NCBI GenBank assembly: GCA_947500035.1 | Contig: CANMQP010000008.1 | Location: 62,001-126,000, forward strand | Length of the DNA stretch: 64,000 bases | Direction of reading: 5' to 3' | From: an uncultured Kiloniellaceae bacterium | GTDB taxonomy: Bacteria; Pseudomonadota; Alphaproteobacteria; Kiloniellales; Kiloniellaceae | Shown: positions 8,957 to 18,139 of the stretch, in pieces | Numbering within the stretch: the first letter of the stretch is position 1 | How the letters are laid out: each line of letters begins with the position of its first letter | Program-made: the position numbers and the translations under genes | The notes under the pieces: generated by a model | Seen by the model: the letters and a program-made list of their open reading frames with translations, nothing else | Told to the model about the DNA's origin: nothing | Databases searched by the model: none

Positions 8957-10057
8957 TTACTCCGCCCACTGAAGGCGCTTGAAAGCCTTCCCTTCACTGT
9001 CGAAAAGGTGGCAATAGCTCGGCGGCACGGCCAGCGACAGAGCTTCCCCCGGTTTCGCCCGATTTGCTCCCGAGGCTTCGACCACCATCTGCTCGCCGTT
9101 GCCCGACTGGCCATAGAGGAACGAGGTTCCGCCCAGATGCTCGGCAACCTCAACATTGAATGCCATCCGCGGGTTGCCGTCATCCTGTTCCGAGAAATGC
9201 TCGGGCCGGATGCCCAGCTTGACCTTCTGTCCGATCTCCGCTCCGTTCATGGCAACCGGCAGATCCGCCTGGTTACCGCCGGGAAGCGCCACAGTCACGG
9301 CAGATTCGTTTTTGGCGAGGATTTCGCTCGAGACAAAATTCATCTTCGGCGAGCCAATGAAGCCGGCGACAAACTCATTACAGGGATGATGATAGAGATC
9401 CAACGGCGCACCGACCTGTTCGACGTAGCCACCGCGCAACACGACGATCTTGTCTGCCATGGTCATCGCTTCGACCTGATCGTGGGTCACGTAAATCATG
9501 GTGGCGTCGAGCTGTTGGTGCAGTTTCGCGATTTCAACGCGCATCTGCACCCGCAGTTCCGCATCGAGATTGGACAGAGGCTCATCGAACAGAAAGACTT
9601 TCGGGTTTCGGACAATCGCCCGGCCGATTGCAACCCGCTGGCGCTGACCGCCGGAAAGCGCCTTGGGACGCCGGTCCATCAGAGGGCCCAGTTGCAGAAT
9701 GCGCGCCGCCTCACCGACTTTCTCGTCGATTTCCGCCTTTGGGTGATTGGACATGCGCAGACCGAAGCCCATGTTCTCGGCAACCGTCATGTGGGGATAG
9801 AGCGCGTAGGATTGAAAAACCATGGCGATGCCACGGTCCACGGCTTCGACATTGGTCACGTCGGTCTCATCGATAAAGATCTGGCCGTCGGTCGTTTCCT
9901 CAAGCCCGGCGATCAAGCGCAGGAGCGTGGACTTGCCGCAGCCTGACGGTCCGACGAAAACGACGAATTCACGATGCTTCAATTCCAGATCGACGCCATG
10001 GATGATCTCCACATCCCCAAAGCGTTTAACGACAGACTTCAGCTGCACATCAGCCAT
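8957..10057 (-). CDS. Sugar ABC transporter ATPase, MalK/UgpC type
   Basis: The 366-residue cytoplasmic ATPase has Walker A GPSGCGKST, Q-loop MVFQSYALYPHMTV, signature LSGGQRQR, Walker B VFLFDEPLSNLDAELR and H-loop VTHDQVEAMT. It has the C-terminal regulatory TOBE/OB domain (about residues 240-366, with KLGIRPEH). The C-terminal domain of this group can bind regulators. The gene is divergent from two sugar permeases and almost certainly energises them, because no other sugar-type ATPase is in the locus. The start at 10057 is preceded by GGGAGG. Confidence 0.93.
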   Translation of the reverse strand: MADVQLKSVVKRFGDVEIIHGVDLELKHREFVVFVGPSGCGKSTLLRLIAGLEETTDGQIFIDETDVTNVEAVDRGIAMVFQSYALYPHMTVAENMGFGLRMSNHPKAEIDEKVGEAARILQLGPLMDRRPKALSGGQRQRVAIGRAIVRNPKVFLFDEPLSNLDAELRVQMRVEIAKLHQQLDATMIYVTHDQVEAMTMADKIVVLRGGYVEQVGAPLDLYHHPCNEFVAGFIGSPKMNFVSSEILAKNESAVTVALPGGNQADLPVAMNGAEIGQKVKLGIRPEHFSEQDDGNPRMAFNVEVAEHLGGTSFLYGQSGNGEQMVVEASGANRAKPGEALSLAVPPSYCHLFDSEGKAFKRLQWAE

Positions 10058-10186
10058 TTGCCCAACCCTCCCTCGGGACCAACAGGGTCATTTTGTTTTT
10101 TTTATTTATTGCTTGCCTCGCGCACTCTGCCGAACGCGCGGGAAACACTTCCCAGTTTGAGCAGCGCCTCTATCTTCGTCAAGCAA

Positions 10187-10219
10187 CCTCTTTCTTTTTT
10201 TTTCGTTTTCTTTCTTTCC
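10187..10219 (+). promoter_or_regulatory. Pyrimidine tract, candidate DeoR-family operator
   Basis: A 33-bp run contains a single purine (G10205) and is built of repeated TTTC units (TTTCTTTT, TTTCGTTTTC, TTTCTTTCC). DeoR-family sugar regulators such as AgaR bind tracts of phased TTTC/TTTY repeats, so this is a good operator candidate. It lies 2 bp upstream of a TTGACA box. Similar sites occur at 10355-10370, 15232-15281 and 19282-19297. Confidence 0.5.
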
Positions 10220-10221
10220 AA

Positions 10222-10251
10222 TTGACAAGACGAAAGCTCTGGCGAAATACT
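10222..10251 (+). promoter_or_regulatory. Candidate sigma-70 promoter of the sugar permease operon
   Basis: TTGACA at 10222-10227 is followed after 18 bp by AATACT at 10246-10251 (four of six matches to TATAAT). It points toward the permease gene at 10406 and would give a leader of about 150 nt. Confidence 0.4.
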
Positions 10252-10354
10252 CGATGCTGTCGGTTTCACGGGCCAAACAATGTAAGCGCAAAAAGTGACT
10301 TGAGAAGTCCGTTCCCTTTAAGAACCGCGTTTCGTTGCTTACCCGGCTCGATAT

Positions 10355-10370
10355 CGAAATAAAAAGAAAG
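10355..10370 (-). promoter_or_regulatory. Second candidate DeoR-family operator copy
   Basis: CGAAATAAAAAGAAAG reads CTTTCTTTTTATTTCG on the minus strand and resembles the pyrimidine tract at 10187-10219. It sits 35 bp before the permease start, inside the likely transcribed leader. Confidence 0.4.
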
Positions 10371-10405
10371 TCTACGGTCAGGACGTCAAACAAGGGGAGA
10401 GGTTC

Positions 10406-11284
10406 ATGTCGCAGTATTGGCGCAAGAACCAGGTCAAAATCGCGCCGTGGCTGTTTCTGGCGCCGGCCTTTTTTGTCTTCGCCCTCTATGTCCTCAATCC
10501 CATTGCTCAGAGTGTCTGGATCAGCTTCCACGAATGGGACGGGCTCGGTGAAAAGACCTTCATCGGCCTCGCGAACTACGAAGAGCTTTTCGATGATGAT
10601 CAGTTCTGGATTTCGCTGACCAACAACGTCTACTGGCTGGTGCTTTACATGTTGGCGCCGCCAATCGGCCTCGGCATCGCGCTGTTCCTGAACCAGAACG
10701 TTCCCGGTATCCGGCTGGTCAAATCCCTCTTCTTCTTTCCCTTCGTGATTTCACAGGTCGTCGTCGGACTGATCTTCGCGTGGTTCTACGATCCCCATAA
10801 CGGTCTGATGACGGTGATACTGGGCAGTGTCGGCATGGATCCGATCGCTGTCCTCTCCGACGAGGATCTCGTGACCTACGGCATTATCGCCGCCGGTCTA
10901 TGGCCACAGATTGCCTACTGCATGATTCTCTATCTCACCGGGCTTAACTCCCTGAGCCCGGACCAGATCGAGGCTGCGCGCCTCGATGGCGCAAAGGGCC
11001 TTCGCATGCTTTGGCACGTCGTGCTGCCGCAGCTGATGCCGGCCACCTTTATCGCCATTGTAGTGACCGTTATCGGTGCGCTGCGTAGCTTCGATCTGGT
11101 GGCCATCATGACCGACGGCGGCCCCTACGGCAGTTCAAGCGTCCTGGCTTACTTCATGTACGAGCAGTCCATGTTCAACTATCGCATGGGATACGGTGCC
11201 GCGATCGCCACCGTCCTCTTCCTGATCATGGATGTCTATATCGCCTTCTTCCTGTGGCGCATGATCCGCGCAGAGAGGGGCTGA
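10406..11284 (+). CDS. Sugar ABC transporter permease, MalF/UgpA type
   Basis: The 292-residue membrane protein has six predicted transmembrane helices. Its first is preceded by KIAPWLFLAPAF, the usual opening of UgpA-type permeases. It contains SVWISFHEWDGLG, GLANYEELF and the EAA loop LSPDQIEAARLDGAKGLRMLWHVVLPQLMP that docks with the ATPase. With the next gene it forms the channel for a galactoside, judged from the two glycosidases in the locus. A GGGGAGAGG ribosome site precedes the ATG. It is followed after 4 bp by the second permease. Confidence 0.93.
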   Translation: MSQYWRKNQVKIAPWLFLAPAFFVFALYVLNPIAQSVWISFHEWDGLGEKTFIGLANYEELFDDDQFWISLTNNVYWLVLYMLAPPIGLGIALFLNQNVPGIRLVKSLFFFPFVISQVVVGLIFAWFYDPHNGLMTVILGSVGMDPIAVLSDEDLVTYGIIAAGLWPQIAYCMILYLTGLNSLSPDQIEAARLDGAKGLRMLWHVVLPQLMPATFIAIVVTVIGALRSFDLVAIMTDGGPYGSSSVLAYFMYEQSMFNYRMGYGAAIATVLFLIMDVYIAFFLWRMIRAERG

Positions 11285-11288
11285 GGCG

Positions 11289-12140
11289 ATGTTTCCAAGA
11301 CCAATCGAAAAAGCCCCCGCCGCCCGTCAGATCGCCTATAAAGCCGCGCTGCCGATTGCGCTGATCGCCTGGCTGTTGCCGCTGATCGCGGTGATGTTGA
11401 CGTCCGCGCGCTCCATCGAGGATCTCAATAAAGGCAACTACTGGGGCTTGCCCGAGAAATGGATGCTGATCGAGAATTACAGCGAGATTTTCCGGGTCAC
11501 GCCCATGGCGACCTACATGCTGAACTCGATCATCATCACCCTGCCCACAGTGGTGGTCTCCGTCGCTTTCGCGACCATGGCCGGCTTTGCGCTGGCGAAG
11601 TACAATATCCGCTTTCGGATCCTGCTCTTCGCCATCTTTGTCGGCGGCAACTTCATTCCCTTCCAGATTCTCATGATCCCGGTCCGCACGCTGACCATCG
11701 ATCTGGGTTTCTATGATACGCCTTGGGCTCTGATCGTCTTTCACACAGCCTTCCAGACCGGCTTCTGCACGCTCTTCATGCGCAATTTCATCGCTGCCTT
11801 GCCCAACGAGTTGATCGAGGCCGCCCGGGTCGAAGGGGTCAGTGAATGGAAAATCTTCCGGCACATCATTGTGCCACTCGTCCGCCCTGCCCTTGCGGCG
11901 CTCGCCGTGCTGATCTTCACCTTCGTCTGGAACGATTATTTCTGGTCGCTCGTGCTGGTTCAAAGCGACGAGGTGCGCCCGATCACGGCTGGCCTCAACG
12001 CCCTGAAGGGCCAGTGGCTCGCCTCCTGGCAACTGATATCCGCAGGCTCGATCATCGCCGCACTCCCGCCGGTCGCGCTCTTCTTCCTGATGCAGCGTCA
12101 TTTCATCGCGGGTCTTACGCTTGGGGCGACCAAGGGATAA
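11289..12140 (+). CDS. Sugar ABC transporter permease, MalG/UgpE type
   Basis: The 283-residue membrane protein shows the MalG-type layout: one N-terminal helix, LMIENYSEIFRVTPMATYMLNSIIIT, then ELIEAARVEGVSEWKIFRHIIVPLVRPALA (the EAA loop), and a final helix. It ends near HFIAGLTLGATKG, a common C-terminus of this group. It is the partner of the permease that ends 4 bp upstream. The alpha-galactosidase gene begins 9 bp downstream, so uptake and hydrolysis are one transcription unit. Confidence 0.93.
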   Translation: MFPRPIEKAPAARQIAYKAALPIALIAWLLPLIAVMLTSARSIEDLNKGNYWGLPEKWMLIENYSEIFRVTPMATYMLNSIIITLPTVVVSVAFATMAGFALAKYNIRFRILLFAIFVGGNFIPFQILMIPVRTLTIDLGFYDTPWALIVFHTAFQTGFCTLFMRNFIAALPNELIEAARVEGVSEWKIFRHIIVPLVRPALAALAVLIFTFVWNDYFWSLVLVQSDEVRPITAGLNALKGQWLASWQLISAGSIIAALPPVALFFLMQRHFIAGLTLGATKG

Positions 12141-12149
12141 CATCACGCC

Positions 12150-14300
12150 ATGAAAAGTGCCTACCACCGGCTTGATTCGAGCCGCAGCACAGTCTTGCTC
12201 GAAGTCCCCGCGACGGGGGCTGCAGGCACGATGCCGCGTATTCTTTACTGGGGCGCGCCACTTGCAAAAAGCGAGCGTGCAGAGAACCTGGCGCGCGCCC
12301 TCACCCGCCCTGCGCTCCAAGGCGGCTTGGATGACGCGGTTCCCCTCACATTAAGTCCGTCCCTCGTCAACGGATTTCCGGGTCAACCGGCCTTGAGCGG
12401 ACATCGCAAGGGCCGCGACGCCCTGCCCGGTTTCCCCGATGTCTCAGTCAAGGAAGAAAGCAACAGCTGGACTATCCTGGCCAAGGACACGGCGGCCGGA
12501 TTGACGTTGCAGATCGTCATTTCACTAACCGTTGACAGCAACGTCCTGACGATGAATACGCGTCTGACCAATGACGGCACGACGGATTATGATCTGCAGT
12601 GGTGCGCGGCGGCCACCTTGCCAATTCCATCCAGTCATGAGGAAATCCTGAGCTTCCGGGGCCGCTGGTGCGGCGAATTTCAGACGGCTCGCCGACGGGC
12701 GCCGGTCGGCATTCTGATGCGGGAAAACCGGCGCGGGCGCACCTCGCACGACAGCTTTCCCGCCATGATCCTGGGCACGGAGGGTTTCAACGAGACCACA
12801 GGCGCAGTTATCGGCGCCCATCTGGCCTGGAGCGGGAATCACCGGGTGTTGCATGAGCGCCTGCCTGACGGCACGCGGCAGCTTCAGATGGGCGAGCTGC
12901 TGCTGCCGGGTGAGGTCATGCTCAGAGCGGGCCAGAGCTATCAGTCGCCGGATGTCTGCTTTAGTTTCAGCGATGAAGGTCTCGGCGGTCTTTCCAATAA
13001 CTTCCACAGTTTTTTGCGCAGCGATGTTCTGCCGCCGCAGACACGCAAGCCGCGGCCCGTGACCCTCAACACCTGGGAAGCTATCTATTTCGATCATGCA
13101 CCCGAAAAACTCAGCCGCCTGGCAAAACTGGCGGCACAAGTCGGCGTCGAGCGTTTCGTTCTGGACGATGGCTGGTTCAAGGACCGTAACGACGACCGGA
13201 CGTCGCTCGGTGACTGGGTCCTGGACGAAAAAAAATACCCCCACGGGCTCGAACCTCTGATCAATGAAGTCCAGGGCCTTGGCATGGAATTCGGCCTTTG
13301 GGTCGAACCGGAAATGGTCAACCCGGACAGCGATCTTTTCCGCGCGCACCCTGACTGGGTTCTTCACCTTGAATCCCTGCAGGAGCCGACCGGGCGTTAC
13401 CAGCATGTGCTCAATCTCACCAGGCCGGAAGCCGCACAGTATCTTTTCGACAGCCTCGACGCCCTCTTGAAAACCTATCCTATCAGCTATCTGAAGTGGG
13501 ATATGAACCGGGATCTCAGTCACCAGGCGGATGGGCAGAGCTTCGTCACCGGGCAGCAAACCAAGGCTCTCTATGCCTTGATTGATCGCCTGCGCGCGAG
13601 TCACCCTTCCGTCGAAATCGAAAGCTGTGCGTCCGGCGGCGGGCGCGCCGACTTCGGGATCCTGCGCAGAACGCACAGGATTTGGGCCTCTGACTCCAAC
13701 GATGCGCACGACCGGCAATCGATTCAGCAGGGCTTCAGCCTCTTCTTTCCCCCGGAAATCATGGGCGCGCACATCGGCCCCATGCATTGTCACACGACAG
13801 GCCGGCGCCTCGATCTGGACTTCCGCGCGATCACGGCATTCTTCGGGCACTTCGGTTTGGAAGCGGACCTCAGCCAGTTGAGCGAAAATGAACTCTCAAA
13901 GGTCACGAATTACGTCGCACTTCACAAAGACTGGCGTTCGATCCTGCATAGCGGGAGGGTCTTGCGCCAGGTCCTGGAAGACGGCCGGGCGCTGCTGTTC
14001 GGGATTCTCGCTCAAGATCTGACGAAAGCCATGGTCAGCTATGCCGTCATGGAGCAGACACGCGATGCCCTGACCGCCCCCTTGCGCCTACCGGGCCTGG
14101 ATCCGGATCGTTTTTACCGGGTGTGCGCTTGCAATCAGCCAAGCAACCCTGGGCGACGAATGAAGAACATGCCCGATGCCTTGTTCGACGGCTCACTCAT
14201 TCTATCCGGCAGAGCGATCGCTGGCTCGGGCATCCAAGTCCCGGTCCTCGATCCGGACACGGCACTTCTTCTGCAAATCACTGAGAGCCCAATGGCCTAA
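12150..14300 (+). CDS. Alpha-galactosidase, glycoside hydrolase family 36
   Basis: This 716-residue enzyme removes terminal alpha-galactosyl residues from sugars such as melibiose or raffinose. The N-terminal beta-sandwich (about 1-300) is followed by a TIM barrel. Visible GH36 motifs are NTWEAIYFD, FVLDDGWF (338-343), EFGLWVEPEMV, YLKWDMNR with nucleophile Asp451, ESCASGGGRADFG (491-503) and WASDSNDAHDR with the acid/base Asp518. No signal peptide is present, so it acts in the cytoplasm on imported oligosaccharide. Its stop codon overlaps that of the convergent epimerase gene (TAA at 14298-14300). Confidence 0.95.
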   Translation: MKSAYHRLDSSRSTVLLEVPATGAAGTMPRILYWGAPLAKSERAENLARALTRPALQGGLDDAVPLTLSPSLVNGFPGQPALSGHRKGRDALPGFPDVSVKEESNSWTILAKDTAAGLTLQIVISLTVDSNVLTMNTRLTNDGTTDYDLQWCAAATLPIPSSHEEILSFRGRWCGEFQTARRRAPVGILMRENRRGRTSHDSFPAMILGTEGFNETTGAVIGAHLAWSGNHRVLHERLPDGTRQLQMGELLLPGEVMLRAGQSYQSPDVCFSFSDEGLGGLSNNFHSFLRSDVLPPQTRKPRPVTLNTWEAIYFDHAPEKLSRLAKLAAQVGVERFVLDDGWFKDRNDDRTSLGDWVLDEKKYPHGLEPLINEVQGLGMEFGLWVEPEMVNPDSDLFRAHPDWVLHLESLQEPTGRYQHVLNLTRPEAAQYLFDSLDALLKTYPISYLKWDMNRDLSHQADGQSFVTGQQTKALYALIDRLRASHPSVEIESCASGGGRADFGILRRTHRIWASDSNDAHDRQSIQQGFSLFFPPEIMGAHIGPMHCHTTGRRLDLDFRAITAFFGHFGLEADLSQLSENELSKVTNYVALHKDWRSILHSGRVLRQVLEDGRALLFGILAQDLTKAMVSYAVMEQTRDALTAPLRLPGLDPDRFYRVCACNQPSNPGRRMKNMPDALFDGSLILSGRAIAGSGIQVPVLDPDTALLLQITESPMA

Positions 14301-15205
14301 GTTTCGGGATAGATGGGCTGAAAACGGGCTGAGGCCGAAAAGCGCGCCCCCGGCGCGAGATTTACAAGACCGGTCGCTCCCCAGCCGCTCCCTTCGAGAT
14401 TTACGGCGTTCACGCAATGGCTGACAGGTTCGACGCAAAAGAAGTCCTCACCGGGTGGCGTGAAGATCACGAGATGGCCAAATTCGGGACTTGCGGCAAC
14501 GCGCAGACCACGATTCTCACCGGGCCAGAGAATCTCGGCTGAACCATCCCAGCCGTCGAAACAAAGATCCAGATCCTTCGGCAGAAGCCCGCCGGCGCAA
14601 AGTGGCCCAATCGCGGGATGATCGTCTCGTTTTGCAATCGGCAGCAGACTGTGATCTCCAATATGCGCCTGTGCCACGGCGGCTTTCAGCCGAACATCAG
14701 CGGTCCTTGGAAAATGCGGATGGAGCCCAAGCCCTGCCGGCATGGGCTGCTCCGCCAAATTCTGCAGCGTCAACTCAATCCGCAGACCCTCGGCATCCAG
14801 CACACAGCGCTGGGTCGCCTCGTAAGCCCACGGCCAATCATCCGCCCTGTGCCGGTAGCGAAGGAGCATTGAGCTTTCCGAGCGCTCGGAAAGCTCCCAG
14901 GCCGCGCGCCATCCGTGGCCATGAATGGCATGAGGCGGCAACAAAGGGTCTGGCGGCAAGGTAATCTCTCGGCCGTCATACTTGAATCGTCCGTATGCGA
15001 TCCGATTGGAAAAAGGTACAAGCGGATAGCTTGAAGATGCGATCGCGCCCTTCTCGACAACTGTCTCCAGCCGGACCGGACGCATCCAGTGATGGTAGCC
15101 AGCGCCGATCTTGGAGAAATAGCTAATGATCACGCCACCCAGCTCCGGCACCAGATGAAGCTCGGTGCCGTCAAAGCGCAGGATTTCAACTTGGGGGGCT
15201 TGCAT
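14297..15205 (-). CDS. Aldose 1-epimerase (galactose mutarotase family)
   Basis: The 302-residue cytoplasmic protein interconverts alpha and beta anomers of galactose or a related aldose. Family motifs visible are NRIAYGRF (substrate-binding Asn/Arg), HAIHGHGWRAAWEL with the catalytic-region His, GLHPHFPRT with the second His, and FFCVEPVSHCVNAVN with the catalytic Glu. I used the ATG at 15205, which has GGAGAGAGG upstream; in-frame ATGs at 15244 and 15412 would add non-homologous sequence and reach into the regulator gene. It converges on the alpha-galactosidase and diverges from the DeoR regulator. It fits a role in handling beta-galactose released by the GH42 enzyme. Confidence 0.88.
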   Translation of the reverse strand: MQAPQVEILRFDGTELHLVPELGGVIISYFSKIGAGYHHWMRPVRLETVVEKGAIASSSYPLVPFSNRIAYGRFKYDGREITLPPDPLLPPHAIHGHGWRAAWELSERSESSMLLRYRHRADDWPWAYEATQRCVLDAEGLRIELTLQNLAEQPMPAGLGLHPHFPRTADVRLKAAVAQAHIGDHSLLPIAKRDDHPAIGPLCAGGLLPKDLDLCFDGWDGSAEILWPGENRGLRVAASPEFGHLVIFTPPGEDFFCVEPVSHCVNAVNLEGSGWGATGLVNLAPGARFSASARFQPIYPET

Positions 15206-15293
15206 GGCGGCCTCTCTCCAAAGGGCTTCAGTTTTTCTTTCCATCACTGTAGTTTGATCAGAGAACGTAAGAAAAGGAAAGAGATCGAAGACT
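15206..15293. promoter_or_regulatory. Divergent epimerase/DeoR promoter region with TTTC-type repeats
   Basis: The 88-bp gap contains TTTTTCTTTCC at 15232-15242 and, on the minus strand, CTTTCCTTTTCTTAC at 15281-15267. Both resemble the pyrimidine tract at 10187-10219. They sit between divergent genes and probably mediate autoregulation by the DeoR-type protein. Confidence 0.45.
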
Positions 15294-16070
15294 ATGCTTC
15301 CGTCACTTGATGCCCAACTCAGGCACGAGCACATCCGCTCCCTGCTTGGTAAGAACGGCAACGTCCGGGTCACGGAACTGGCTGAGGACCTTGACGTCTC
15401 AGTGGTCACCATCAGAGCCGATCTCGGTTACCTGGAAGAGCGAAGCGAGCTTCGGCGAAACCGGGGCGGCGCCGTTCAGATGCCCCCGCACCGAAACGAG
15501 CAGGCGCTGGAGGTGACCAGCCTGGCCTGCCAAGACGAGAAAGAACGGATCGCGAAACGTGCCGCACGTCTGATCGAGGATAATGACACGATCATCATCG
15601 ATGTCGGCAGCACTCTGACTGCGCTCGCCCAGGCCTTTCCGCCCGATCTTCGAAACGTTGTGGTGATCACGAATGCCCTCAACATCGCGATGATCCTGGA
15701 GAGCCATCCAGGTGTAACGGTAATCGTAACCGGCGGCACCTTGCGGCCGCTTCAACATTCTCTGGTCAATCCGCTGGGCGGCGGTCTGCTCGCGCAGGTC
15801 AACGCCGACAAAGCCTTTATCGGCTGCAACGGTGTTCACCCCGAAAAAGGCTTCACCAACTCCAATCTCCAGGAAGCGGAGATCAAGCAGGCGATGCTCG
15901 CGGCAAGCGCACGGGTCTATTTCCTCGCGGACCACACTAAGCTGAACGCGGTCTCAACCGCCGCCATTGCGCCATTGAGCTGCGCTGAAATGCTGATCAC
16001 GGATAATGCCGCCGCACGCGAGCACCTGAAGCTTTTAAAAGCCGGCGGATTGGCGGTAGACGTCGCCTGA
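15294..16070 (+). CDS. DeoR/GlpR family transcriptional regulator, likely of the galactoside locus
   Basis: The 258-residue protein has an N-terminal winged HTH (RHEHIRSLLGKNGNVRVTELAEDLDVSVVTIRADLGYLEE, the DeoR signature, residues 11-50). It has a C-terminal DeoR sensor domain of the phosphosugar isomerase fold, with IIIDVGSTLTALAQ, ITNALNIA, TGGTLRP and KAFIGCNGV. Such proteins usually repress transport and catabolic operons and are released by a phosphorylated sugar intermediate. The location inside the locus, and repeated TTTC-type sites before its operons, make it the likely regulator. Galactose 1-phosphate or a tagatose intermediate could be the effector; that is inference. Confidence 0.9.
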   Translation: MLPSLDAQLRHEHIRSLLGKNGNVRVTELAEDLDVSVVTIRADLGYLEERSELRRNRGGAVQMPPHRNEQALEVTSLACQDEKERIAKRAARLIEDNDTIIIDVGSTLTALAQAFPPDLRNVVVITNALNIAMILESHPGVTVIVTGGTLRPLQHSLVNPLGGGLLAQVNADKAFIGCNGVHPEKGFTNSNLQEAEIKQAMLAASARVYFLADHTKLNAVSTAAIAPLSCAEMLITDNAAAREHLKLLKAGGLAVDVA

Positions 16071-16127
16071 CATCAGGTTTATAGCCCCTCCTCCGACCAA
16101 TAACTCTTGTGAGTTGAAAGTGCAGCC

Positions 16128-18083
16128 GTGGCAAAACTAGGCGTTTGTTACTATCCCGAACACTGGCCCCAAAGCCGTTGGAAAGAAGATGCAACGGCCA
16201 TGTTTGAAATGGGTCTGCGGATCGTGCGCATCGGCGAATTTGCCTGGTCGCGACTTGAGCCCTCTGCAGGTAATTACACTTGGGAATGGCTTGATGGCGC
16301 TATTGCAACACTCGGCGACGCCAGGTTGCAGGTGGTCCTGGGAACGCCAACAGCCACGCCGCCACGCTGGCTGGTAAAACAACACCCGGAGATCCTGGCG
16401 CGGGACTCCGAGGGCAGGCCGCGCAAGTTCGGCTCACGCCGTCACTACTGTTTTTCCAGTGAAGTATATCGAGATCTTGCGTGCCGTTTCGTCGAACGCC
16501 TGGCGCAGCGCTACGGTGAAAACCCCCATGTCGTCGCCTGGCAGACCGATAATGAATACGGCTGTCACGACACCACGGTCAGCTACTCCGATGCGGCAGC
16601 CAAAGCCTTCCGGCACTGGCTCACGCGGCGCTATAGATCGATTGACGACCTGAACCAGGCCTGGGGCACAGTGTTTTGGAGCCAGGAATACAGCGACTTC
16701 GAAGACATCGATCCGCCCAATCTCACGGTGACCGAGGCCAACCCGGCGCACCAGCTCGATTTCAGACGCTTTTCCTCCGACCAGGTCGTGGCTTTCAACC
16801 GTGCTCAGGTTGAGATCCTGCGGCGGCATTCGCCGGGGCGGGATGTTCTGCACAACTTCATGGGTTTTGAGACCAGCTTCGATCATTACGATGTCTCAGC
16901 GGATCTGGACGTCGCGAGCTGGGACAGCTATCCGCTGGGATTCCTGGATCAAGTCTGGTGCGATGACGACGTGAAAGCCCGCTTCCAGCGCCAGGGGCAC
17001 CCGGATTTCGCCGCCTTTCATCACGACCTTTACCGGACCTGCTGCAATGGCCGCTTCTGGGTCATGGAACAGCAACCCGGTCCGGTCAACTGGGCGCCAC
17101 ACAACCCGGCGCCTCTGGACGGCATGCTGCGCCTCTGGGCCTGGGAGTGTTTTGCCCACGGCGGCGAAGTAACCTCATTCTTTCGCTGGCGCCAGGCGCC
17201 CTTCGCGCAAGAACAGATGCATGCGGGACTCTTGAGGCCCGACGGCAGCCCTGATCGGGGTGCCTCTGAAGTCGCCCAGGTTGCGAAAGAACTCGAAGCC
17301 CTTGCGCTACCCGATACAAGCCGTGGCGATATTGCTCTGATGATCGATTACGACGCCGAGTGGAGTCTCGAAATCCAGCCGCAGGGACAGGAATTCTCTT
17401 ATCTGCGCTGGGCGTTCGAGATTTACCAGTCCCTGCGTGAACACGGCCTGGATGTCGATATCGTCGGACCACAGCATGCCTTCGATGGCTATAAAGCCCT
17501 GATCCTGCCCTGTCAGCCTTATGTGAGTGAAACACTGGTGGATCGGCTGCGCAGCTTCAGCGGTAAAACTCTTGTCGGCCCCCGGAGCGGTAGCAAGACG
17601 CGCGACTTTTCCATTCCTGATCAACTGGCACCCGGACCACTCCGAGACCTCCTGGGCCTCACTGTTCTGCGCGTGGAATCCTTTGCGCCCGCGCACGTAG
17701 AAGCTGTTCAACTGGGTAATACCCAATATAACGCTGTGCTTTGGCGCGAAGAGCTCGAAACCGACAAGCAAGTACTTGCCACCTTTGTCGGCGAATTTCA
17801 TCCGGGAACGGCAGCGCTGGTTGAGAGCGGCAACTTCCGCTATCTCGCTTGCTTGGCGTCAAAGCCACTTCTCGATAAGATCCTCTCAGACTTTTGCGAG
17901 TGGTCCGGAATTGAGTTGTCGGCTCCCTTGGGCGATGTGCGCCTGCGCCGGCGAGGTAAATTGCGGTTTGCCTTTAATTACGGCGCAACTCCGGCGGAGG
18001 CGCCGGCACCTGATGACGCCCAATTCCTGTTGGGGAGTCGCAGGCTTCCCGCAGCCGGAGTTTCGGCCTGGAGAATCAGCTAG
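16128..18083 (+). CDS. Beta-galactosidase, glycoside hydrolase family 42
   Basis: The 651-residue enzyme starts MAKLGVCYYPEHWP, the standard GH42 opening. Its TIM barrel carries IVRIGEFAWSRLEP, the acid/base Glu143 in AWQTDNEYGCHD and the nucleophile Glu314 in WVMEQQPGPVNWAP. A trimerisation (glutamine-amidotransferase-like) domain follows, and a small C-terminal beta domain ends the protein. It lacks a signal peptide, so it hydrolyses imported beta-galactosides. The start codon at 16128 is GTG. It lies 57 bp after the regulator gene and about 57 bp before galK. Confidence 0.94.
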   Translation: MAKLGVCYYPEHWPQSRWKEDATAMFEMGLRIVRIGEFAWSRLEPSAGNYTWEWLDGAIATLGDARLQVVLGTPTATPPRWLVKQHPEILARDSEGRPRKFGSRRHYCFSSEVYRDLACRFVERLAQRYGENPHVVAWQTDNEYGCHDTTVSYSDAAAKAFRHWLTRRYRSIDDLNQAWGTVFWSQEYSDFEDIDPPNLTVTEANPAHQLDFRRFSSDQVVAFNRAQVEILRRHSPGRDVLHNFMGFETSFDHYDVSADLDVASWDSYPLGFLDQVWCDDDVKARFQRQGHPDFAAFHHDLYRTCCNGRFWVMEQQPGPVNWAPHNPAPLDGMLRLWAWECFAHGGEVTSFFRWRQAPFAQEQMHAGLLRPDGSPDRGASEVAQVAKELEALALPDTSRGDIALMIDYDAEWSLEIQPQGQEFSYLRWAFEIYQSLREHGLDVDIVGPQHAFDGYKALILPCQPYVSETLVDRLRSFSGKTLVGPRSGSKTRDFSIPDQLAPGPLRDLLGLTVLRVESFAPAHVEAVQLGNTQYNAVLWREELETDKQVLATFVGEFHPGTAALVESGNFRYLACLASKPLLDKILSDFCEWSGIELSAPLGDVRLRRRGKLRFAFNYGATPAEAPAPDDAQFLLGSRRLPAAGVSAWRIS

Positions 18084-18139
18084 AGTCTGAATCTATGCGT
18101 CAGGGGACGTACTTGGTCCGCGCGGGAGAGATACGGGAT

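Larger units (their letters stand above)
10058..10405. promoter_or_regulatory. Divergent regulatory region between MalK-type ATPase and sugar permeases
   Basis: This 348-bp region has no gene. It holds two T-rich blocks on the + strand (about 10089-10112 and 10187-10219), a candidate promoter at 10222-10251 and a second purine-rich repeat at 10355-10370. The low-GC make-up stands out from the flanks. It should contain promoters for both directions and probably the operators of the DeoR-type regulator encoded at 15294. Confidence 0.6.

Noticed and set aside
12525-13850. A 441-codon minus-strand frame inside the alpha-galactosidase
   Set aside because: The sense frame holds both GH36 catalytic Asp residues; the antisense frame has no homology features.
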